A program made the position numbers and the translations under genes. A stretch of 64,000 bases of DNA from Oscillatoria nigro-viridis PCC 7112. Its GTDB lineage: Bacteria; Cyanobacteriota; Cyanobacteriia; Cyanobacteriales; Microcoleaceae. The notes beneath the pieces are model-generated. The model saw only the letters and a program-made list of their open reading frames with translations. It did no database searches and was not told the origin of the DNA. Every line of letters begins with the position of its first letter. Position 1 is the stretch's first letter. The stretch is taken from assembly GCF_000317475.1 (NCBI RefSeq), contig NC_019729.1:1502501-1566500 (forward strand), written 5' to 3'. This document shows, piece by piece, positions 1 through 9,101 of the stretch.

Positions 1-1
1 C

Positions 2-550
2 TGGGTCTATTGGTTAGCTATTAGTATGGTCGCTATATTCGGAACAATGGCTGCTGATGCTATCCATGTTGTATTAGGTGTTTCGTATCTCCTATCGACT
101 GTAGGATTTTCCATCGTACTTAGTATTATTTTTGCAGTTTGGTATATGAGCGAGAAGACTTTATCGATTAATCATATTTACACACTTCGCCGCGAGTTAT
201 TTTACTGGGCAACCGTTATGGCTACATTCGCGCTTGGCACAGCCGCAGGTGATATGACAGCATCAACTTGGGGTTTGGGGTACTTCACATCAGGTGTATT
301 GTTTGCCTTGTTATTTGCTCTACCAGCGATCGCGTACTGGCGATCGGGACTTAATGAGGTAGGGGCTTTTTGGCTCGCATATATCTTGACTAGACCATTG
401 GGCGCTTCCTTCGCAGATTGGATCGGTAAATCTCAGGATCTTGGTGGAGTAGGTTTTGGTACGGGGCAGATCAGCATTGTCTTAACTATTCTGATTGTTG
501 GTTTTGTTGCTTATCTCACATACTCGGGCAAAGACAGTTATAGCAATTAA
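2..550 (+). CDS. COG4705-like multi-pass membrane protein, 5' partial
   Basis: The reading frame is open from base 2 and ends at TAA 548-550. The methionine at base 26 lies inside a hydrophobic stretch, so the true start is upstream of the window. At least five membrane helices are visible. Paired 'GT..(G/A)D' signatures (GTMAADAIHV and GTAAGDMTAS) and the tail motif FWLAYILTRPLGAS..D are typical of the COG4705/DUF347-type 'uncharacterized membrane-anchored protein' family, whose function is unknown. The family is recognised from motif memory only. Nothing in the neighbourhood suggests a role. Confidence 0.75.
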   Translation, partial: WVYWLAISMVAIFGTMAADAIHVVLGVSYLLSTVGFSIVLSIIFAVWYMSEKTLSINHIYTLRRELFYWATVMATFALGTAAGDMTASTWGLGYFTSGVLFALLFALPAIAYWRSGLNEVGAFWLAYILTRPLGASFADWIGKSQDLGGVGFGTGQISIVLTILIVGFVAYLTYSGKDSYSN

Positions 551-672
551 TAAATAACTACTCACTTTAGTTGTCCGCGAGCATATTTTGGCGAATCTGA
601 GCAGTGATGTACCATCTAGAACACATAGATAATGTTTTTAGTCAACCCGTAAGTCTTAGGAAATTTATTTTT

Positions 673-1173
673 ATGACTCATCCTTCATCCCACGGACAAA
701 TAGAATCGCGATCGAGCGATCGCGAACATCCAATACCCCCGACGATCGACTATTGGCACGTCTGGACTGACGAAGACGGTATCAGCCACCAGTCCCGCTG
801 CCAAATTCAAGACTTCACTCTCAAGAGCATTTCACCACCTGCCTCTCCTCAGTGGCTCGAACAGATGCAGCAAGTCGGCGCTACCGTCGTCTTTACGGTG
901 CAACCTGTGGGCTGGATTGGCACTTGGCATGAAAATCCGAAACCCCAGTGGATTATTCCGCTATCGGGACGCTGGTTTGTAGAGACGATGGACGGGCAAC
1001 GAGTAGAAATGGGTGTTGGTGAAATTTCCTTTGGAGAAGACCAGAATACGAAAGCGAACGCGCAGGGACAGAAAGGACATCTTTCTGGCACAGTCGGCGA
1101 TGTGCCCGCAGTTTTGATGATTGTGCAACTTGAAGAAACGCCGACGATCGCGCAGGCTTGCCGCTTTCGATAA
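673..1173 (+). CDS. cupin-fold-like protein
   Basis: A soluble protein of 166 residues. The middle and C-terminal part has the cadence of a small cupin barrel: IIPLSGRWFVETMDGQRVEM, then GVGEISFGEDQN, then a GH.S segment. Canonical cupin metal ligands are not obvious, so an enzymatic role cannot be claimed. An upstream in-frame ATG exists at 604, but the ATG at 673 has AGGAAA about 9 bases before it and precedes a polar N-terminus, so it is preferred. The gene stands alone between a membrane protein and a repeat-rich spacer. Confidence 0.6.
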   Translation: MTHPSSHGQIESRSSDREHPIPPTIDYWHVWTDEDGISHQSRCQIQDFTLKSISPPASPQWLEQMQQVGATVVFTVQPVGWIGTWHENPKPQWIIPLSGRWFVETMDGQRVEMGVGEISFGEDQNTKANAQGQKGHLSGTVGDVPAVLMIVQLEETPTIAQACRFR

Positions 1174-1182
1174 GCTCAAAAT

Positions 1183-1380
1183 TTGGCATTGCTGATTCTG
1201 GCGTATGAATCAACTTTTCGCTTTAGTTACAAAACTCACCCTACCGGGGCTTATAGCAATTGGGAAATCTTGAATTCCTATCAAATCCGTTAACATCGGA
1301 ATTATTATCTCTCTCTTCTCTTTCTCTGTGTCCTCTGTGCCCTCTGTGGTTTAATCATTCCGATCTAACCGGAATTGATA
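1183..1380. repeat. repeat-derived intergenic spacer
   Basis: This non-coding spacer is made of several dispersed motifs. At 1185-1212 is a 'ttgctgattctggcgtatga' type motif, related to one near 11035. At 1276-1303 is the reverse complement of a roughly 28-base motif also present at 10987-11014. At 1305-1351 is a pyrimidine-rich ctctgtg/cctctg array, the complement of the cgcagagg-type repeats at 10702-10733 and 53772-53815. No gene was seen. Confidence 0.5.
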
Positions 1381-1413
1381 TCATACCCGTCTTCAGCAAC
1401 GCCCAAAATTATT

Positions 1414-2370
1414 ATGTGGAATCCCATTCAAGTACAGCGAATTCGTGCTATTGGATTAACCGTGAGTGATGCCGATCGCTCTCAGGATTTCTATACGCAA
1501 GCACTAGGGTTTAAACCAGTTTCAGACATCACGGTGGAAACAGAGGGTTACAGCGACTTAGCAGGCGTGGCTGAGGCAACAATTCGCATTGTCACCTTGC
1601 AGCTTGGAGATGAACTGATTGAGCTGATGCAGTACCTCAATATTGAGGGAAAACCGATTCCCAGGGATTCGCGAAGTAATGATTTGTGGTTTCAACATTT
1701 GGCGATCGCAGTTAGTGATATGGATCGGGCTTACGCTCATTTGCGATCGTTTCCAATTGACCCAATTTCAGTTGAACCGCAGACGATACCGCCTGAGAAT
1801 AAAGCATCTGCTGGTGTACGAGCCTTCAAGTTCAAAGACTGCGATCGCCACCCTTTAGAGTTAATTTGGTTTCCTCCTGATAAAGGGCAAGAGAAGTGGC
1901 ATCAGCAGGGCGATCGCTTGTTTCTCGGAATCGACCACAGTGCGATCGCGATTAGCAACACTGAACAGAGTCTAAAATTTTACCGCGACTTGCTGGGAAT
2001 GCAGGTTGAGGGTGGCAGTTTCAACCAAGGTGAAACGCAAGCTAGACTCGATAATTTACCAGAAGAAGTTGAAGTCCAAATTACAGCACTGCGACCCGAT
2101 CGAGGCGGTTTAGGTATTGAACTGCTAGACTATCTCGTACCTCCAAATAGTCGTCCCATGCCGAGTGACTGGAGAAGTTGCGATATTGCCAATATGCAAA
2201 TTGAGCTAGTTGTCAACGACATTGAGCAAGCTGTGGAGATTTTGCGGCAGAATGGGATTGAGTTTGTGTCGTCGCGGGTTGTGGAGTTTACAGAAAGCTG
2301 CTGTCCTTATCGCCAAGGTTGTTTAATCAAAGACGCTGACGGACATGGTGTATTGCTGATTGCGGAATAA
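1414..2370 (+). CDS. VOC/glyoxalase-superfamily protein with two modules
   Basis: A protein of 318 residues built from two vicinal-oxygen-chelate modules (about residues 5-150 and 165-315). Each opens with the hallmark 'IGLTVSD..RSQDFYTQALGF' or 'IDHSAIAISNTEQSLKFYRD' strand-helix and ends with a 'DADGH..LLIAE' or 'DCDRHPLELIWF' strand carrying the usual acidic/aromatic ligand region. Family members are dioxygenases, isomerases or resistance proteins, and the substrate cannot be inferred. An in-frame ATG at 1375 would add 13 residues. The ATG at 1414 starts directly before the first domain and fits better. Confidence 0.8.
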   Translation: MWNPIQVQRIRAIGLTVSDADRSQDFYTQALGFKPVSDITVETEGYSDLAGVAEATIRIVTLQLGDELIELMQYLNIEGKPIPRDSRSNDLWFQHLAIAVSDMDRAYAHLRSFPIDPISVEPQTIPPENKASAGVRAFKFKDCDRHPLELIWFPPDKGQEKWHQQGDRLFLGIDHSAIAISNTEQSLKFYRDLLGMQVEGGSFNQGETQARLDNLPEEVEVQITALRPDRGGLGIELLDYLVPPNSRPMPSDWRSCDIANMQIELVVNDIEQAVEILRQNGIEFVSSRVVEFTESCCPYRQGCLIKDADGHGVLLIAE

Positions 2371-2426
2371 CCGTTAAACATAATTCCTAACTAGCAAAAG
2401 CCGTCAAATATTTTTAAAGTATTTGG

Positions 2427-4736
2427 TTATTTAGTTGAACTCTCATCCAAAGATTTTTGCAGACGCTCGATCGCACAATGCAGACATTTCATTTCATGGG
2501 CAATTCGATCTAGTTGTGTTGAAACAGGAGTTTGTTCTCTAACAGCTTGCCTCGTTGACGTTACAGAACTTGGATTTGTAGCCAACTCTGATATCCTAGT
2601 GAGATGTAACTGTTCGAGATCGCTGTGAATGGCTTCGATATAAATATCTAGATCCGGTAAAGCTAGAGGTGGGTGTCCCTGTTCCAGCGCATTTGCTAAG
2701 TTCTCTAAAATTTGGACAATCGCATCGGTAAATCGCTGGAAATCTGCAAATTGGTACTCTCCGCTAAATTTCTGCTGATGTTCTGCTAAAGTTGTGACAG
2801 AGCTGAAAAAGGCACGAATGTAGAGTATTAGCATCGCGATCGGTTCTACTTCTCCTTGAACGTGACGGGGTTCGCTGAATAACCTTTGAGCCGCAGCAGC
2901 AGCATTTGCATTCTCTAATGCCGCTTGATGACGCAGGTTTCTGATAGTTTCAGTCGAGCACTTTTGTTCGGGGTTGATGTAGCTAGCTGCAACCTGTTGA
3001 AAGTACGCGAGATTAGAGCGAATAGTTGTTGTTAGTTTTGCCGGAAGTTGCGATCGCTCCCAACTGGGGAATAACAAATAGCTACCTAGTAATGCTAAAA
3101 TGCCTCCAATTAAGCTATCGACAATGCGTAATACTCCAATCTCCCAGCCGCCTTTACTTGTCACGTTGAGTAGCAATATGACTGCGGGAGTGAGGAGGGT
3201 GATAAAGATGCCGTAGCTTAGCGATCGCACCGACATAGCAGTGACTAAAAGTATCAGAAGACAGACTAATATCGCCACTGGATTGTGGATAAGTATGACC
3301 AGGGCAATCCCAAAGATGCCCCCTAATGTGGTTCCAATCACCCGTTGCACAGTTGCCTGAGAAGTACCGCCAAAATTAGGCTTTAGGGCAGCTACAGCAG
3401 TGAGCGTTATCCAATAACCTGTGGGTTCTTGCAATAGAAAAGCTACTAATTCGGCAGTTGTTACTATTAGCGCCAGCCGCAAAGCGTGACGAAAAATAAC
3501 AGAATTAAAGGTGAGATTATTCCGCAGCGTGTCAACGATCGAAGAACGCTGTGGCTGTATCGGGGGATAAATGTTTAGCTGGGCGATGCTGCGTCTTTCT
3601 CCCCGCTGTAAATCTGTGGCAATTTCCGCATCGGTATGAATTTGTTCTGCTAGCGCTTTCAGACTAGCTACAATTTTGCCAAGACTCACTAAGTCAGCAT
3701 AGTCATCTGTCCGATCGACACTAGCTTGATTCAGGGTTTGAGAGTGCAGGACTTGCCACTGGTATTCTAGTGCCTCGATCGCCCGATCCATATCTCCCAA
3801 GCCAACAACATTCTTTCCTTTGGCGAGGGATTCTGACAAGATTTGCACAGCCGTTGCCGATTGTTCCATCACTTGCTGGATTTCTCTGTGTAACTGCTGG
3901 AATAGGGGACGAGAGGAGGCGATCGCTAACAGTTCCACCAGTGCTACAACTGAATTAGTAATTTGGTTGACATCCTCAATTAAAACGAGTAACTGATTGC
4001 CCCGCAAATCAGCACTTTCTCGGCCCGTCCACACAGCGCCCCAAACACTCCGGGCAGAGGTCAAATTCTGTATTACGCTGTCTTGAGCTTGTAAGAATTG
4101 CTCTCTCCACTTCCGACGCTCCTCCAGAGTTAAGGGTATCTCGCTTGCCATTCGCAAAAATTTGCTCAATGTGGCATAACAACTGCTGGCTGCCTCGATC
4201 GCAGGTGTGTAAGGGCGCAGCACCCACAATCCTAGAGATAGCACCATTGCCCAGACACCTCCAGCTAGGCACAGCGCACATTGCAGAAAAACAGTAGATA
4301 AATCTGGGAACGAAGCGAATTTGGCTAGCGAGACGATAAACATAATTGATGTAACCAGGCTAACCGTCGCGACGGTAGTACCAAACAGACCAGCTAAGCC
4401 AGCGATGAACATCACTAAGAAAGTGGCTGGAATAGCTAGCCACAGGGTACTGCTAACCAGATTCGCCATTAGCAAGGCGACAGTAACGCCTGTGGTTGCT
4501 GCGAGCATGACAGTTGCTTTTTGACGGTAGGCTCCACCCGCATCGACCATGCCAACAAACATGGCTCCCATCACCGCGATCGTACTTGCAGCCGGATGAC
4601 CTGCAATGAAGCCAACTGCAATGGGCCCGCTCACCGCCAAAAGGGTACGCAAGCCGTAGAGGATGTCAGGTTTACCGGGCTTGAGCACAAAGGGCTGCAA
4701 CAGCCAGTTAAGAGATTGTCGATCGCCAGATGGCAT
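2427..4736 (-). CDS. FUSC-family inner-membrane transporter-like protein
   Basis: A protein of 769 residues. The N-terminal hydrophobic block (about residues 25-180, some six helices) is followed by a long soluble helical region. A second hydrophobic block (about 415-560) begins with the FUSC-like motif 'TGYWITLTAVAALKPNFGGT', and a helical C-terminal tail follows. This double membrane-block plan is that of the fusaric acid resistance/YccS-like family (aromatic acid or compound efflux). Substrate and partners are unknown, and no membrane-fusion partner gene is adjacent. It is monocistronic by appearance. Confidence 0.8.
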   Translation of the reverse strand: MPSGDRQSLNWLLQPFVLKPGKPDILYGLRTLLAVSGPIAVGFIAGHPAASTIAVMGAMFVGMVDAGGAYRQKATVMLAATTGVTVALLMANLVSSTLWLAIPATFLVMFIAGLAGLFGTTVATVSLVTSIMFIVSLAKFASFPDLSTVFLQCALCLAGGVWAMVLSLGLWVLRPYTPAIEAASSCYATLSKFLRMASEIPLTLEERRKWREQFLQAQDSVIQNLTSARSVWGAVWTGRESADLRGNQLLVLIEDVNQITNSVVALVELLAIASSRPLFQQLHREIQQVMEQSATAVQILSESLAKGKNVVGLGDMDRAIEALEYQWQVLHSQTLNQASVDRTDDYADLVSLGKIVASLKALAEQIHTDAEIATDLQRGERRSIAQLNIYPPIQPQRSSIVDTLRNNLTFNSVIFRHALRLALIVTTAELVAFLLQEPTGYWITLTAVAALKPNFGGTSQATVQRVIGTTLGGIFGIALVILIHNPVAILVCLLILLVTAMSVRSLSYGIFITLLTPAVILLLNVTSKGGWEIGVLRIVDSLIGGILALLGSYLLFPSWERSQLPAKLTTTIRSNLAYFQQVAASYINPEQKCSTETIRNLRHQAALENANAAAAAQRLFSEPRHVQGEVEPIAMLILYIRAFFSSVTTLAEHQQKFSGEYQFADFQRFTDAIVQILENLANALEQGHPPLALPDLDIYIEAIHSDLEQLHLTRISELATNPSSVTSTRQAVREQTPVSTQLDRIAHEMKCLHCAIERLQKSLDESSTK

Positions 4737-4812
4737 TACTAGGCTACCTCTTTAAATTAAATTAACTGGTTTCGGCTTAGGAATGAGAATTAAATAACTT
4801 CCACTCTTGAAA

Positions 4813-4865
4813 GTGGGATGGGCGTCCCGCCCGTCCTTTTTGGACGGGCGGGACGCCCATCCCAC
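4813..4865. repeat. perfect 24-bp inverted repeat with 5-base loop
   Basis: The left arm 4813-4836 and right arm 4842-4865 are exactly complementary around a TTTTT loop, built on the 'gggcgtcccgcccg' motif. It lies alone in the 391-base spacer between the divergent starts of the FUSC gene and its neighbourhood. It resembles the G/C-rich palindromic repeats dispersed in Oscillatoriales genomes. A weaker relative (acgggcatcttgcccgt) occurs at 53890-53906. It could act as a bidirectional RNA hairpin, but there is no adjacent 3' end within 250 bases except the DoxX gene at 5128. Confidence 0.9.
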
Positions 4866-5127
4866 AATAATAATTAAAATTGTAAGTTATTTAATTCGCG
4901 ATCCTTAATCTTTTTGATACAAGTAATGAGACAAAAAAGTTTTTAACGTACAGCAGATCCACGTTGATAAAGTACACCGATCAAGCGATCGATCGCTGTA
5001 GGGAAACGGCACTGCCGTGTCCTCTATCTTTGCTATGTACCTCACTTACCTAAAAAATGCTGTATTGTTTAGCAATGATTAGTTGAAAAAGCTTGACATA
5101 GAATCCATCTGAGAAGTAAGCCTGGGT

Positions 5128-5679
5128 TCACCGTCCAAAAATCAGAGCGTCCAGCGAATACGCACCTGGACCGAAAACCGCGATCGCCATCAACATTACA
5201 CAGTACATAAACGCCTTTTCCCAACTCGGCGGTTCGCCTTTTCCTAAAGGCCCCTGATACTGTTCTTCAGGAATTAAATAGGGATCGCGAGCCACAAAAG
5301 GCTTACCTTGGGAGATGTGTAAATAGGCCGCAAACACCATTGAACCCAGAATTGGTAAGCTCGCCAAAAGTGTAAGCAATCCCAAAATTAGGCAAATTCC
5401 GCCGCCCAACATCGATGCTGCTGATAGAAAGCAAAGAAATATAGGCATTTTCAAAGAATCAGCCCACTGTCGAAGATGCGTTATTTTAGGATAGCCGTGC
5501 AGTAGGAACAATATACCGACACTAACTCTTAATAGTAAAAGCATTACGCCTTGAAGTCCGGCGGGGAAAACAGTATTAAGCGAACTGAATAGGTTGAGAC
5601 CTAGCTCTGGTAGATTAGATGAAATGTTAGTAGTTAATAGAAAACTGACTGCCAAGCCAAAAACAAATTTGTAAATCAT
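5128..5679 (-). CDS. DoxX-family membrane protein
   Basis: A protein of 183 residues with an N-terminal hydrophobic segment and about four membrane helices. The DoxX signature is visible as 'LLLLRVSVGILFLLHGYPK' followed by a helix rich in Gly/Leu (ASMLGGGICLILGLLT). The family includes poorly defined quinone- or sulfur-linked membrane proteins, so no specific reaction is assigned. It is a single gene flanked by repeat-containing spacers. Confidence 0.8.
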   Translation of the reverse strand: MIYKFVFGLAVSFLLTTNISSNLPELGLNLFSSLNTVFPAGLQGVMLLLLRVSVGILFLLHGYPKITHLRQWADSLKMPIFLCFLSAASMLGGGICLILGLLTLLASLPILGSMVFAAYLHISQGKPFVARDPYLIPEEQYQGPLGKGEPPSWEKAFMYCVMLMAIAVFGPGAYSLDALIFGR

Positions 5680-5872
5680 TATCAGGTTTGACTCTTCGTG
5701 TCTAAATTTGGTTGTGTTACAAATAATGCTGGCGGAACAAGCTCAGCGGCAAGACAGTTATTTTCCGATCGCGTCTTTCCTCTTACATAAGTCTAGTCAC
5801 GATTGAGATAAAAACTACCTGTTTGATCGAGAGACTTAAATGATATCAAATCCCGTTGCATCCCAATTGTAT

Positions 5873-5935
5873 AGGCGGGGCGGGTTTAGAGAATTTGTTT
5901 ATACTTATCAAAGATATCGGTGAACCCGCCCCTAC
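5873..5935. repeat. interspersed inverted repeat (gcggggcggg / cccgcccc)
   Basis: The arms near 5873-5887 (aggcggggcgggttt) and 5923-5935 (aacccgcccctac) are complementary, separated by about 35 A/T-rich bases. This is a dispersed cyanobacterial palindromic repeat type in the 316-base spacer between the DoxX and DUF5335-like genes. Nothing else was recognised in that spacer. Confidence 0.6.
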
Positions 5936-5995
5936 AGAACTTCATCAGATACCATTCCTCATCAAACGGAGATAATATGATGTAGAATTCGCAAC

Positions 5996-6331
5996 TTAGA
6001 GCAGCCGCACAATCGTTTGACTTCCACCCTCGGCTTTAATTTGTAAAGCAATAACCTTGCCGTTATCGTCTTGTTCTTGCCACAAGTCATTGGGAACATC
6101 AATTGTATGACCGTAGGTAACTTCATTACGTCCGATCTCAATGGTTAAGTCATTCCCTTTACCGACCGGATCGTAGACCAACGACCATAGTGGCTGATCT
6201 TTAACAGGGGTTTGAGCCCCAAGTTCCGGATCGATCGCTTCCAGCACAATCAAACGTCCCTTGTTACCATTTGTAAACGTATCGCAAAACTCTACCCATT
6301 GCTCTGCCGGAATTTGTTTATTGATTGACAT
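5996..6331 (-). CDS. DUF5335-like small soluble protein
   Basis: A protein of 111 residues starting MSINKQIPAEQW. The ATG at 6331 has a GGAG Shine-Dalgarno about six bases upstream (6338-6341 on the complementary strand), so the longer frame from 6388 is rejected. The plan 'EWVEFCDTFTNGNKG.L..LE' followed by 'PLWSLVYDPVGKGNDLTIEI' and 'YGHTIDVPNDLW' matches what I remember of DUF5335-type proteins. The function is unknown. It lies just downstream, on the same strand, of a tnpB gene. Confidence 0.6.
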   Translation of the reverse strand: MSINKQIPAEQWVEFCDTFTNGNKGRLIVLEAIDPELGAQTPVKDQPLWSLVYDPVGKGNDLTIEIGRNEVTYGHTIDVPNDLWQEQDDNGKVIALQIKAEGGSQTIVRLL

Positions 6332-6384
6332 TTTTTTCTCCTTGAAATTTGGATGAACGGTGTGGATAGCTGGTAAAAGTATAG

Positions 6385-7653
6385 TCATTTATAGACATGG
6401 GAGGCTTCAAGCCCCGCCCCTTTCACTTTTACTTTGAGCGGATTGACCCGCATTGGCCCAACTACGCAGCTCCCTATCCCATTGCTAAAGGCATTTGGGA
6501 TTGCTTTTCTGAGGATATTGTACGAACCGTTAACATCAGAATTGATTAATTGACCAATTGATGTTTTGTACAAACCTCGTTTAATTCGCTTGCCCGTGAA
6601 AACGGGGTCTTTATCAGTTTTTCCGTAAACTGGGATTGGGTCTAAACCCAGGAAGTTCGCTCGCGACGTGTAGGACTCTTCTTGTACAATTACTTCGATT
6701 CCAACCAGTCGAGCTTTGTAATCCAACATCTCGATTAATCGAGCGTGAGGAATGCTGACAAAGTTTTGGTTAGTTTGCTTCCCTAGATCGATCTCGGTTT
6801 TCCATTGTGCGTTTTTACCGATTACTAGCGTCCCAATCTGTTTGGCTCTCAAAAGGTCAACAACTAGGCGACTGGCATGGTGCAAGTAATTATCAACTTT
6901 TTGGTTGCGACAGCGAGTTAAGCGCTGAATGCGACATGAGGTTCTGCGATTTCCTTTCAACTGAGATTGCAACTTGGCTTTGCGCTTGTTGTAGAACTGG
7001 TTGATAGATTTCAACGGTCGCCCGTTAACCAACAGTGGGGTAAACCCCGGTTGACTTGAAGTTAGCGCCGCTAAATTATCCAGTCCTAAATCAATGCTAG
7101 CTACAAATTTGTCACCACTAAAGGTGGACTCTGGTTCATCATAAATCACCTCAATTACATAGCAATCGCATTTGGGAACTAATCTGACTTGGCAAATTCG
7201 ATCGGGATTAATTTTAGTTTTGATCGAAAGGTCAGTCCCCGAAAGTTTAATGATTCCCTTTTTCAACTGTTTGCTGCTAATTGCTTGAATTGTATAAACG
7301 AGAATGTTTCGCCCTTTAGTTTGATCTTTGTATTTCGGCAGTTTTGGGCGACCAGTGAATTTAGAGGAATCTGTTTTGTAAGCTTTAACTGCCTCAAAGA
7401 AAGATTTCCAGTTTTTGTCCAACACCATCAAGATTTGTTGGCTAACCTTGGCAGGCAAAGCTTTGTATACTTCACAAAACTTCATTAAGCCGTTCATTTC
7501 GCTGTAATTGACATAGCCCCATCCATAAATAAAACTCTGACGAATGACGTAGTTGGCGGCATTGTAGAGATTCTTGGATTTAAAAGCTAGTCCATCAATT
7601 TCAGCGAAACGGTGTGACGTTGATTTAATGATATGTCGTTCTGTTAACTGCAT
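6385..7653 (-). CDS. tnpB: TnpB-family protein without zinc finger (IS1341/IS605 OrfB type)
   Basis: A protein of 422 residues. The first RuvC aspartate is in 'VASIDLGLDNLAAL' (about residue 190) and the last is in 'LINSDVNGSYNIL' near the C-terminus. The usual RuvC-II glutamate position reads LVIGKN (Gly instead of Glu), and no CxxC pair occurs before the last aspartate. A Glu pair in 'VQEESYTS' is the probable alternative acid. Family members are RNA-guided nucleases of IS200/IS605 elements. No tnpA is nearby, so it looks like a solo copy. A relative with the same changes is at 56549. Confidence 0.85.
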   Translation of the reverse strand: MQLTERHIIKSTSHRFAEIDGLAFKSKNLYNAANYVIRQSFIYGWGYVNYSEMNGLMKFCEVYKALPAKVSQQILMVLDKNWKSFFEAVKAYKTDSSKFTGRPKLPKYKDQTKGRNILVYTIQAISSKQLKKGIIKLSGTDLSIKTKINPDRICQVRLVPKCDCYVIEVIYDEPESTFSGDKFVASIDLGLDNLAALTSSQPGFTPLLVNGRPLKSINQFYNKRKAKLQSQLKGNRRTSCRIQRLTRCRNQKVDNYLHHASRLVVDLLRAKQIGTLVIGKNAQWKTEIDLGKQTNQNFVSIPHARLIEMLDYKARLVGIEVIVQEESYTSRANFLGLDPIPVYGKTDKDPVFTGKRIKRGLYKTSIGQLINSDVNGSYNILRKAIPNAFSNGIGSCVVGPMRVNPLKVKVKGAGLEASHVYK

Positions 7654-7879
7654 TTAAGGCTTTTATTTTTGAGATTGCGCGTATTTCACTCGACCGCTAT
7701 GATAAGATCATACTACTATTGCTTATAAGTGCTTGCAAACTCAACGAAGTTTTACAATACTTACCTGTATTTCTGCAAGCTGGAACTGTAAGAATCTAAA
7801 GCTGTGCTAGTAAATGCTGAGCAAACTGCGATCGCGCTAGCATTGTGCTTTGGCATAGTAGGGCGCTCTTAGCAAGCTA

Positions 7880-8788
7880 TTAAGGTCGCTGAACGCCACG
7901 AGTATTGAGGTCAATAACATATAATGATGTGCCTGCCGCAATAAACAGGCGATCGCGTTCTGCTCCTCCAAAGGTCAAGTTAGCGACTACCTCCGGTACC
8001 ATAATTTTTCCCAAGCGACTGCCATCAGGTGCATACACCTGCACGCTATCCTGAGAGCTAGTAAAGATATTGCCGTACTCGTCCACGCGCAACCCGTCGG
8101 GTTCACCCGGCTCGATCGCTGCAAATACGCGACCGTTGGTTACACGCCGACCATTTACAACCTCGTACACGCGGATATGATGAGGCCCGTCGGGGATGTT
8201 GAAGGCAGCGGTATCGGATACGTACAGCAGATTTTCGTCGGGACTGAAAGCGAGTCCGTTAGGGCGAACCATGTCCGTCACGATCGCACCGATCTCACCC
8301 GTTGCTGGGTCAAAGCGGTATACGAAACATCCCGGTTGTTCCTGTTCGCCGCCATATCCTTGATTTGGCTCAGTGATGCCGTAGGGCGGGTCAGTGAACC
8401 AAATTGTGCCGTCACTTTTTACTACCAGGTCGTTCGGGCTGTTGAGGCGCTTACCCTGATAACGGTCAACTAAAACCTGCCACTGACCCTCATACTCGCG
8501 TCGGATAATGGCACGTAAACCTGACGAACACGCAACCAGACGACCCTCCAAGTCGCGGTAATTCCCACTTTGATAGTCGGACGGGTCGCGCAGAACGCTG
8601 GCTCCATCAGCGGCACTCCAGCGCCACAGTCGGTTGCCGTGAGCATCGCTCCACACCAGGCTGTCGTCTTCGTGGAAGTAAACGGGACCTTCGCTGTGAA
8701 CGGCATCGGTCGCCAGCTTTTGGAGCGAGGGAGCTGGGCGCACAAGCGATCGGAGACGATCGTCATAAATTTCGATAGTTTCAGGCAT
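7880..8788 (-). CDS. SMP-30/gluconolactonase family protein
   Basis: A protein of 302 residues with the six-bladed propeller pattern of SMP-30/LRE-like lactonases: 'LATDAVHSEGPVYF' (metal-binding Glu), 'LNSPNDLVVKSDGTIWFTDP' (metal-binding Asn), and 'MVRPNGLAFSPDENLLYVSD' (metal-binding Asn and Asp). Such enzymes hydrolyse sugar or other lactones using one divalent metal ion. The start has AGGAA six bases upstream. It is divergent from a GMC oxidoreductase gene 313 bases away, and together they could oxidise a sugar or alcohol to a lactone and open it (inference). Confidence 0.88.
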   Translation of the reverse strand: MPETIEIYDDRLRSLVRPAPSLQKLATDAVHSEGPVYFHEDDSLVWSDAHGNRLWRWSAADGASVLRDPSDYQSGNYRDLEGRLVACSSGLRAIIRREYEGQWQVLVDRYQGKRLNSPNDLVVKSDGTIWFTDPPYGITEPNQGYGGEQEQPGCFVYRFDPATGEIGAIVTDMVRPNGLAFSPDENLLYVSDTAAFNIPDGPHHIRVYEVVNGRRVTNGRVFAAIEPGEPDGLRVDEYGNIFTSSQDSVQVYAPDGSRLGKIMVPEVVANLTFGGAERDRLFIAAGTSLYVIDLNTRGVQRP

Positions 8789-9101
8789 GAGTATTTCCTG
8801 CCATTTAACTTGATTGAGGTGCGCTCAAAATGAAAACTGAGAGTCTTTCGTTAGTTATACTTGAATCCTCAGCCATCAGACAGAGGACTTAATTGAGTTT
8901 AAAACGATAACCTGGAGCCAAGAATCTATCGCAAGAGATATTATTACAGCTTTGTCGATCGCTTACAGTAATTTCAAGCAAAATGTCATGCCAAAAATTA
9001 GGGATACAATCAAGATTCTGACCTCTGATGAACCTTACTAATTGGATTAGTTGCGTCAGTCTTAAATAAATAAACTGAGAATCACTTCCGCAAAAATTGC
9101 C
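8789..9101. other. divergent intergenic spacer
   Basis: This 313-base spacer separates two divergent starts and presumably holds both promoters. I could not single out a convincing -35/-10 pair, operator or RNA. The minus-strand frame within it lacks any recognisable protein features. Confidence 0.4.
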
